DNA of 64,000 nucleotides, taken from positions 76,828 to 140,827 of the forward strand of contig JBKJIG010000102.1 of the NCBI GenBank assembly GCA_046598415.1, given 5' to 3'. Numbering within the stretch: the stretch's first letter is position 1; every line of letters starts with the position of its first letter. A program made the translations under genes and the position numbers. This DNA is from VFJZ01 sp046598415. Lineage in GTDB: Bacteria > Actinomycetota > Thermoleophilia > Gaiellales > F1-60-MAGs149. The notes beneath the pieces are model-generated. The model did no database searches and was not told the DNA's origin. It saw only the letters and a program-made list of their open reading frames with translations. This document shows positions 58,296 to 64,000 of this stretch, in pieces.

Positions 58296-60273
58296 CTCGC
58301 ACCGCCTTCACGGCCTCGACCACGGCCTCCGGGGAGATGCCGAGGTTGCGGGCCACCACCTGGCCGGGAGCCGAGGCGCCGAAGCGGTCGATGCCGATCG
58401 CGTGGCCGCGGTCGCCGATCCAGCGCTCCCAGCCTGCCGTCACGCCGGCCTCGATCGACACCCGGGCGGTGACGGACGGGGGCAGCACCTGCTCGCGGTA
58501 GGCGACGTCCTGCCGGGCGAACAGGTCCCACGACGGCATCGACACGACGCGCACGCCGATGCCCTCGGCCTGCAGGGTGTCGCGGGCGGCCAGGGCGTCG
58601 TGCACCTCGGAGCCCGTCGCGATCACGATCGCGTCGAGGTCGCCGTCGGCCTCCGCCAGCACGTAGGCGCCGCGGGCGGTGCCGCCGTCGGCCGTGGCGG
58701 CCAGCGTCGGCAGGCCCTGACGCGTCAGTTGCAGACCGGTCGGTCCGTCGGTCCGTTCGATGGCGGTGCGCCACGCCCACGCGGTCTCGTTCGCGTCGCA
58801 GGGGCGGAAGCAGACGAGGTTCGGGATCAGCCGCAGCGACATCACGTGTTCGACCGGCTGGTGCGTCGGGCCGTCCTCGCCCAGCCACACCGAGTCGTGC
58901 GTCCAGACGTAGTTGACCGGCATGCCCATGATCGCGGCGAGGCGCACGGCCGGTCGCATGTAGTCGGAGAAGACGAGGAACGTGGCGCCGAACCCGCGCA
59001 GGCCGCCGTGCGCGACGAGGCCGTTCAGCACCGAGCCCATGCCGTGCTCGCGGATGCCCCAGTGGAAGTTGCGGCCGCTGTAGTCGTCGGCGGTGACGCT
59101 GCCGTACGCCTTCATCAGCGTGCTGGTGGAGGGCGCCAGGTCGGCCGAGCCGCCGACCAGTTCCGGGACGGCCTCGGCCAGCGCCTGCAGCACCTTGCCG
59201 CCCGCCGCGCGGGTCGCCATCGGGCCGTCGTCCGGGGTGAACGAGGGGATGTGATCGGCGAAGTCGTCGGGGGGCGTGCCTGCCTGCGTGCGCTCGAACT
59301 CGGCGGCGAGGTCGGGGTGCGCCGCGCGATAGGCGTCGAACGCGTCCTGCCAGGCGGTGGACAGCGCCTTGCCCTCGGCGCGGCGGTCGCAGTGCTCGCG
59401 CACCTCGTCGGGCACCAGGAACTCGGCGTCCTCGGGCCAGCCGTAGGCGAGCTTCGTGAGGCGGATCTCGTCGGCGCCGAGCGGCTCGCCGTGGGCGCTG
59501 GCGGTGTCCTGCTTGTTCGGCGCGCCGGGCGCGATGTGGGTACGCAGGATGATCATGCTCGGCCGCGGGTCGGCGTGCGCCTCGACGATGGCGGCGCGCA
59601 GCGTGTCGAGCGTCCAGGTGTCGTCGTAGCGCAGCACGTGCCAGTCGTAGCCGCGGTAGCGCTCGGCCACGTCCTCGCTGAACGAGAGCGCGGTGTCGCC
59701 CTCGATCGAGATGTGGTTGTCGTCGTAGAAGCACGTCAGCCGGCCCACGCCGAGATGCCCGGCGATCGACGAGGCCTCGCCGGAGACGCCCTCCTGCAGG
59801 TCGCCGTCCGAGCAGATGCAGTACGTGTAGTGGTCGACGATCTCGTGTCCGGGGCGGTTGTAGCGGGCCGCCAGCATCCGCTCGGCCAGCGCCATGCCGA
59901 CCGAGTTGCCGACACCCTGGCCGAGCGGGCCGGTGGTCGTCTCGACGCCGGGCGTGTGGTGCATCTCCGGGTGGCCCGGCGTCTTCGACTCCCACTGGCG
60001 AAACGCCTTCAGGTCGTCGAGCGACAGGTCGTAGCCGGACAGGTGCAGCGCGGCGTACTGGAGGATGCACGCGTGGCCCGCCGACAGCACGAACCGGTCG
60101 CGGTTCGGCCAGTGCGGGTCGCCCGGGTCGTGCCGCATCTGCTCCTCGTAGAGCAGGTAGGCAATGGGCGCGAGTGCCATGGCGGTACCGGGGTGCCCGG
60201 AGTTCGCCTTCTGCACGGCGTCCATGGCGAGCGTGCGGATGGTCGTGATCGACAGCTCTTCGACCGAGGGCAT
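58288..60273 (-). CDS. tkt: Transketolase
   Basis: A 661-residue thiamine-diphosphate enzyme moving two-carbon units between sugar phosphates. DAVQKANSGHPGTAMALAPI is the N-terminal signature, the ThDP/Mg motif is CSDGDLQEGVSGEAS with a later Asn (DDNHISIEG), HGEPLG carries a substrate His, and the pyrimidine-domain part is EHGMGSVLNGLVAHGG then GEDGPTHQPVEH. GGAG lies 10 nt before the ATG. It begins the pentose-phosphate block and follows the CDF gene by 23 bases. Confidence 0.94.
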   Translation of the reverse strand: MPSVEELSITTIRTLAMDAVQKANSGHPGTAMALAPIAYLLYEEQMRHDPGDPHWPNRDRFVLSAGHACILQYAALHLSGYDLSLDDLKAFRQWESKTPGHPEMHHTPGVETTTGPLGQGVGNSVGMALAERMLAARYNRPGHEIVDHYTYCICSDGDLQEGVSGEASSIAGHLGVGRLTCFYDDNHISIEGDTALSFSEDVAERYRGYDWHVLRYDDTWTLDTLRAAIVEAHADPRPSMIILRTHIAPGAPNKQDTASAHGEPLGADEIRLTKLAYGWPEDAEFLVPDEVREHCDRRAEGKALSTAWQDAFDAYRAAHPDLAAEFERTQAGTPPDDFADHIPSFTPDDGPMATRAAGGKVLQALAEAVPELVGGSADLAPSTSTLMKAYGSVTADDYSGRNFHWGIREHGMGSVLNGLVAHGGLRGFGATFLVFSDYMRPAVRLAAIMGMPVNYVWTHDSVWLGEDGPTHQPVEHVMSLRLIPNLVCFRPCDANETAWAWRTAIERTDGPTGLQLTRQGLPTLAATADGGTARGAYVLAEADGDLDAIVIATGSEVHDALAARDTLQAEGIGVRVVSMPSWDLFARQDVAYREQVLPPSVTARVSIEAGVTAGWERWIGDRGHAIGIDRFGASAPGQVVARNLGISPEAVVEAVKAVRGG

Positions 60274-60296
60274 GTGAGGGGATCTCCGGTTCAGTG

Positions 60297-61256
60297 TCAG
60301 TGGTTGTGCTCGTGGAGCCTAGGCGCCGCGGTCCGTGGCTTCGGCGCTTCCGGGCAGCCCTTGCGGTGGATGCGCAACGGGCCCGAATGGTCGCGATCGA
60401 CCTGGATCGTCGTGTGGTCGACCCCGAAGTCCGTTCGCAGCACCTCCTCGAGCCGGTGCAGCAGGGCGTGCTGGTCGGTTTCGGGCGCTGCGATGACGTG
60501 CACGGAGACGGCGTCGAAGCCGCTCGTGATCGTCCAGGCGTGGACGTCGTGCACCTCACGGACGCCCTCGACGGCGCACAGCGCACGGCCGATCGCGTCG
60601 GGGTCGAGGTTGGCGGGCGCGCGCTCCAGCAGGATCCGCACCGGCTCGGCGATCAGCCCGCGGGCCGACACGACGCACAGCGCCGCGACCAGCAGCGCGA
60701 TCACCGGGTCGGCCTCGTTCCAGCCGAAGGCGGCGACCAGTACGCCCGCCACGACCACGCCGGCCGAGCCCGCGACGTCGGCGATGGTGTGCAGCAGGGC
60801 GCCGCGCAGGTTGAGGTCGTCGCGGCTCGCGCCGGAGCGCACCAACGCCACCACCGCGGCGCCGTTGACCGCCATGCCGGCGAGGCCGAACAGGATCACG
60901 CCCGGCGCCTGCACCTCCGGCGGGTCGCCGAGCCGACCGATCGCCTCGATCGCGATCAGCACGCCGAGGCCGAGCAGCGTGATGCCGTTCACGAGCGCCG
61001 CGAGGATCTCGACGCGGCCCCAGCCGAACGTGCGGCGGCCCGTCGCACCCCGCATCGAGAGGGACGCAGCGACCAGCGCGATGCCGACGGCGCCGCCGTC
61101 GGAGACGTTGTGCGCGGCGTCGGCCAGCAGGGCGACGGAGTCGAGCCAGAACGACCCGAGCACCTGCGCGAGCCCGAAGATGGTCGTCAGGATGAGCGTC
61201 AGCCGCAGCGAGCTGCGGCTCGCCGTGCGGTCGATGTGATCGTGGCCGTGGCCGAC
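60297..61256 (-). CDS. Cation diffusion facilitator family transporter; start codon unclear
   Basis: A Zn/Fe-type CDF antiporter. Membrane helices with the metal-site pattern are seen (LLADAAHNVSDGGAV: Asp/His/Asp; LLHTIADVAGSAG: His/Asp), then a cytosolic domain (EVHDVHAWTITSG) ending in the His-rich LHEHNH. The only canonical start is GTG 61163, which would cut into helix 1. The frame upstream reads VGHGHDHIDRTASRSSLRLT (61256–61197), a typical CDF His-rich N-terminus, but begins with GTC at 61256 just after the in-frame TGA that ends the upstream gene. Either an odd start or a base error (GTG) is likely. The extent given assumes the GTC position. Confidence 0.75.
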   Translation of the reverse strand, partial: VGHGHDHIDRTASRSSLRLTLILTTIFGLAQVLGSFWLDSVALLADAAHNVSDGGAVGIALVAASLSMRGATGRRTFGWGRVEILAALVNGITLLGLGVLIAIEAIGRLGDPPEVQAPGVILFGLAGMAVNGAAVVALVRSGASRDDLNLRGALLHTIADVAGSAGVVVAGVLVAAFGWNEADPVIALLVAALCVVSARGLIAEPVRILLERAPANLDPDAIGRALCAVEGVREVHDVHAWTITSGFDAVSVHVIAAPETDQHALLHRLEEVLRTDFGVDHTTIQVDRDHSGPLRIHRKGCPEAPKPRTAAPRLHEHNH

Positions 61257-61259
61257 CGG

Positions 61260-62042
61260 TCAGCCCTCCAGCACGAGCAGCCGATCCAGCGCGGCGCGGG
61301 CGACGTCGAGCTCGGCGGGGCTCGGCTCGCGCGTCCCGACCACCCGCTGCAGGGCCGTCCCCGGCGCCCGGAAGGCGCGCGCCAACGGGTGCGCCGCGTT
61401 GCGCGACGCCCAGCCGAACAGCTCGACGGCGATGCCCATCGCCGCCAGCGAGGCACCGGCGCGGGCGGCGGCCTGGCGCGATCGGGGCGCGCGCGAGGCC
61501 AGCACGTTGCCGATCAGCGACAGCCCGACCAGCGGCGTCACGAGGTGCGAGCCGCAGCGGTCGTGCTCCTTGGCCTCGTCGACCGCCTCGCCGCCCGACT
61601 CGTACGCGCCGATGGTCTTGTGCTCGGCGCCGTGGTAGCGGGCGAGCGAGCCGGAGCGCAGCATCGCGAGCGCCGGCAGCACGGCCAGCACCGAGGCCAG
61701 CGCCTCGGCGGTGGCGGGCGAGACGCCACGCGCCTTGGCGCCTCTGGTGAGCGCCATCGTCGACACCGTCAGGGCGACGACGGTGGGGTTCTCGAACGCC
61801 ATCTTCGCCTCGGGCAGCGACCGCTTGACCTGCGGCAGGATCGCGATCATCTCGGACAGGCGCAGGATGCCGCGCGCGATCGGCACGCGGGTGGCGAGGC
61901 CGGAGCGCACGCTCTTGCGGCCCGAGGCGATGCGGATATCGCCGTCGGGTGCCCGGACGGCGGCCGCCCAGTGCGTGGGGCCGTGGACGAACAGGCCGTT
62001 GCGGAGGGCCATGCCCCCGAGTCGGAGGGGCTCATCTGCCAT
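61260..62042 (-). CDS. DUF1385 family membrane protein
   Basis: A 260-residue protein with the DUF1385 hallmark LARYHGAEHKTIGAYESGGE (about residue 150), an N-terminal GGMALRNGLFVHGPTHWAAAV block and three or four membrane helices. His/Glu in YHGAEHK may bind a metal. The function is unknown to me; homologues are often next to ribosomal release-factor or thymidine-kinase genes, but here it leads the CDF–pentose-phosphate run. The ATG is fixed by TACTGT 6 nt upstream. Confidence 0.86.
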   Translation of the reverse strand: MADEPLRLGGMALRNGLFVHGPTHWAAAVRAPDGDIRIASGRKSVRSGLATRVPIARGILRLSEMIAILPQVKRSLPEAKMAFENPTVVALTVSTMALTRGAKARGVSPATAEALASVLAVLPALAMLRSGSLARYHGAEHKTIGAYESGGEAVDEAKEHDRCGSHLVTPLVGLSLIGNVLASRAPRSRQAAARAGASLAAMGIAVELFGWASRNAAHPLARAFRAPGTALQRVVGTREPSPAELDVARAALDRLLVLEG

Positions 62043-62048
62043 GCGCTC

Positions 62049-62054
62049 ACAGTA
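62049..62054 (-). promoter_or_regulatory. -10-like TACTGT before DUF1385, head of the eight-gene run
   Basis: Read on the minus strand, it ends 6 nt before ATG 62042; the divergent rarA start is 25 bases away. Confidence 0.45.
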
Positions 62055-62078
62055 GCGCGCGCCTGCGAAGATCCCTCC

Positions 62079-63394
62079 ATGGCCGATCTCTTCGACAACG
62101 CCGCGTCGGATGCGCTGCAGGCGTCCGCGCCGCTCGCCGACCGCGTTCGGCCGGCCGGCCTGGACGGGTTCGTCGGCCAGGCGCACCTGATCGGCCCGGG
62201 TACCGCGCTGCGGCGGGCGATCGAGGAGGACCGCGTCCCGTCCGCCATCTTCCACGGCGCGCCGGGCACGGGCAAGACGACGCTGGCGCGCATCATCGCC
62301 CACGCCACCGGCAGCGACTTCGAGGAGCTGTCGGCGGTGCAGGTCGGCAAGGCCGACGTGACGGCGGTGATCGGACGCGCGCGCGAACGCCTGGGCGGGC
62401 ATGGCCGCCGGACGATCCTGTTCCTGGACGAGATCACCGCTTCAACAAGGCGCAGCAGGACATGCTGCTGCCGGTGGTCGAGTCGGGCCTGATCACGCTG
62501 ATCGGCGCGACGACCGAGAACCCGTACTTCGAGATCAACTCGGCGCTGCTGTCGCGGTGCGCGCTGTTCGAGTTCGTGCCGCACTCCCCCGACGACCTGA
62601 CGCAGCTGGTCGAGCGCGGCGCCGCCGACCTGCACGCCGCCCTGGCCGACGGCATGGCGGCGGCCATCGCCGAGGCGTCGGGTGGCGATGGCCGGGCGGC
62701 GCTCGCGATGCTCGAGCTGGCGTGGTCCACGGCGAAGTCGCGAGGCGTGCCGGTCGGTCCGGACGAGGTGACCGAGGCGGCGATGAAGCGGCCGGTGCGG
62801 TTCGACCGCGATGGCGACGTGCACTTCGACGTGGCGTCCGCGTTCATCAAGAGCATGCGCGGCTCCGATCCCGACGCGGCCATCTACTGGCTGGCGGTGA
62901 TGATCGCCGGCGGCGAGGACCCGAAGTTCATCGCCCGACGCGTGATCGTCTTCGCCTCCGAGGACGTGGGCAACGCCGACCCGCGGGCGCTCGAGATGGC
63001 GATCGCCGCCGCGCGGGCGGTGGAGTTCGTCGGCCTACCCGAGGCCCGCATCAATCTCGCGCAGGCGGTCGCGTACGTGGCGCTGGCGCCGAAGTCGAAC
63101 GCGTCGATCCGCGCCATCGACGCCGCCCTGGCCGAGGTGCGGCGCTCGGGCAACCTGACGCCGCCGAGCTCGATCCGCGACGGCCACTATCCGGGCGCCA
63201 AGGCGCTGGGCCGCGGTACGGGATACGTCTACCCGCACTCGCACGGCGGCTTCGAGCCCACGCAGCGCTACCTGCCCGACGAGCTGGGCGACACGCGGTT
63301 CTACGAGCCGACCGCGAACGGCTTCGAGGCGCGGCTCACCGACCTGCTCGACGACCTCCGCCGTCGCCGGGACGAAGCGTCGAGCGAGCTGTAG
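62079..63394 (+). pseudogene. rarA: RarA/MgsA replication-associated AAA+ ATPase, interrupted by a one-base frameshift
   Basis: A clamp-loader-like ATPase acting at stalled forks. Frame 1 (62079–62435) gives the start, Walker A FHGAPGTGKTTLARII and Walker B TILFLDEI. The normal continuation HRFNKAQQDMLLPVVE is present but shifted by one: GAGATCACCGC at 62431–62440 lacks one C of the expected GAGATCCACCGC, so frame 1 ends early at 62492 while the rest (GATTENPYFEINSALLSRC, DGHYPGAKALGRG, to 63394) is intact in the next frame. There is no slippery heptamer. Codon use is normal on both sides, so a recent mutation or a sequencing/assembly error is likely. Confidence 0.88.
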
Positions 63395-63715
63395 AGCCTA
63401 CGAGCCTGCGAGACGGTTGATTGATGTCCGGGCGGACTGCAATCGGCTGCGGCGCCGGCGTGCAGGCCTGCTGCGGAAGACCCTGGCTCCGGCAGGAGCC
63501 TTCTGTTGCGGCCGGCATGCAGTCCCGCGTGCGGCGCAAAGACAAGCGAACGGGCGGTCGCGCGAGTGAAGCGGCTTCCTTGACGGCCCACGGTAGTGCC
63601 CTCCCACCTGGCGGAGAGTCGACGGCGACGACCCCTCCATTCCCGTGATCGAAGACGTGCTTCCGGACCCTCCGGGGCGGGAACTCCGGCCTTCCACATC
63701 GGAGTGAGGGAGCCG
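63395..63715. other. Non-coding stretch with several short inverted repeats between convergent genes
   Basis: No frame shows coding-like composition. Perfect small hairpins occur: GGCTCC/GGAGCC around GGCA (near 63488), GCAGGCCTGC (near 63463) and GAAGCGGCTTC (near 63570); a CCGGA/TCCGG-rich cluster lies at 63662–63690. No T-tract and no match to RNase P, SRP, tmRNA or tRNA that I can see. It could hold terminators or an unrecognised small RNA. Confidence 0.4.
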
Positions 63716-64000
63716 TTAGAGAATGCGCTTGCCCAACGCGGAGCACACGAGCTCCACCGCCAGTTGCGCCGACTGGTTCTGCACGTCGAGAATCGGGTTC
63801 ACCTCGACCACCTGCAGCGACCCGAAGGCCGCATCGGCCAGGCGCTCCATCGCGAGATGGGCCTCGCGGTAGGAGATGCCGCCGCGCACCGGCGTGCCGA
63901 CGCCCGGTGCCTCGGTGGGATCCATCACGTCCATGTCCAGCGAGACGTGCACCCAGGCCGCGGCGCGCAGCCGGTCGAGCGCGGCGTCGACGGCGGCCTC
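63716..64000 (-). CDS. Arginase-family ureohydrolase, C-terminal part (5' end outside window)
   Basis: The last 95 codons of an arginase/agmatinase-like gene running in from beyond the window edge. VHVSLDMDVMDPTEAPGVGT holds the late metal-binding Asp-x-Asp pair, then PVRGGISYREAHL and the closing VVEVNPILDVQNQSAQLAVEL and ALGKRIL, all close to bacterial arginase. The binuclear Mn enzyme would split arginine to ornithine and urea. The N-terminal half, with the first metal His, cannot be checked here. Confidence 0.88.
   Translation of the reverse strand, partial: EAAVDAALDRLRAAAWVHVSLDMDVMDPTEAPGVGTPVRGGISYREAHLAMERLADAAFGSLQVVEVNPILDVQNQSAQLAVELVCSALGKRIL

Noticed and set aside
61257..61262. 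TGA between DUF1385 and CDF genes read as selenocysteine, giving one fused protein
   Set aside because: Both proteins are known as separate families, no SECIS-like hairpin is evident, and a missing start codon explains the pattern more simply.
62431..62492. Programmed ribosomal frameshift in rarA
   Set aside because: There is no slippery heptamer and no downstream pseudoknot-like structure, and such recoding is not known for this gene.
63336..63746. Minus-strand 136-codon frame over the rarA end and the gap
   Set aside because: Cys/Arg/Pro-rich composition without a motif, overlapping two real genes; unlikely to be coding.

Overview
The window comes from a GC-rich, gene-dense bacterial chromosome. 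The gene content points to Actinomycetota: a NucS mismatch endonuclease, an OpcA–Zwf pair, a SigR/RsrA-type redox sigma and anti-sigma pair, a class E-like sortase, an LigC-like ATP-dependent DNA ligase, MprAB–PepD-like gene order, and many start codons sitting directly behind a TAnnnT hexamer. The mixture with MqnD (futalosine menaquinone route), a DUF1501/DUF1800 pair and several molybdenum hydroxylases resembles Thermoleophilia, but that class-level call is inference. I found no rRNA, tRNA, CRISPR array, phage or intact insertion sequence.

Layout. 0–9 kb: the 3' part of moeA; a degenerate M28-like membrane protein with a sortase; a response regulator–kinase–HtrA operon; a GT20 trehalose-phosphate synthase coupled to a BKACE-family enzyme. 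9–13 kb: TlpA-like thioredoxin and CcdA, HAD hydrolase, LicA/choline-kinase-like protein, and an ECF sigma factor with a fused zinc-finger and membrane tail. 13.3–18 kb: Nudix, then a WbpA/WbpB/WbpD-like trio (UDP-sugar acid modification) and a SpoIID-domain protein. 18.4–23.6 kb: DUF1501 and DUF1800 proteins, M16 peptidase, CapA-like protein. 23.6–29.2 kb: an amidohydrolase and a three-subunit molybdenum hydroxylase whose FAD subunit carries a PaoB/HcrB-like four-cysteine loop, plus a MocA-like nucleotidyltransferase.

29.3–34.8 kb: diguanylate cyclase-like protein, SigR/RsrA pair, LigC-type ligase, MocR regulator with a palindrome over its promoter, heme A synthase. 34.4–39 kb (minus strand): dimethylglycine/sarcosine dehydrogenase, SDR, aldo/keto reductase and a PPOX-fold protein. 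39.2–45.8 kb: ethylmalonyl-CoA pathway genes (MaoC hydratase, acyl-CoA dehydrogenase, CoA-ester lyase, crotonyl-CoA carboxylase/reductase), a FadR-type regulator and NucS. 46–52.8 kb: MBL hydrolase, FabI, a form II CoxSLM operon, homoserine kinase. 52.8–62 kb (minus): an eight-gene run DUF1385–CDF–tkt–pgi–zwf–opcA–pgl–mqnD. 62–64 kb: a frameshifted rarA/mgsA and the 3' end of an arginase-like gene.

Metabolically, the window joins acetyl-CoA assimilation (ethylmalonyl-CoA route), the oxidative pentose-phosphate pathway for NADPH, one-carbon release from methylated glycines and two molybdenum hydroxylases, supported by moeA and a MocA-like gene. Many genes appear to be leaderless: a TAnnnT box ends 6–10 nt before the start codon, and in several cases it decides between alternative starts.
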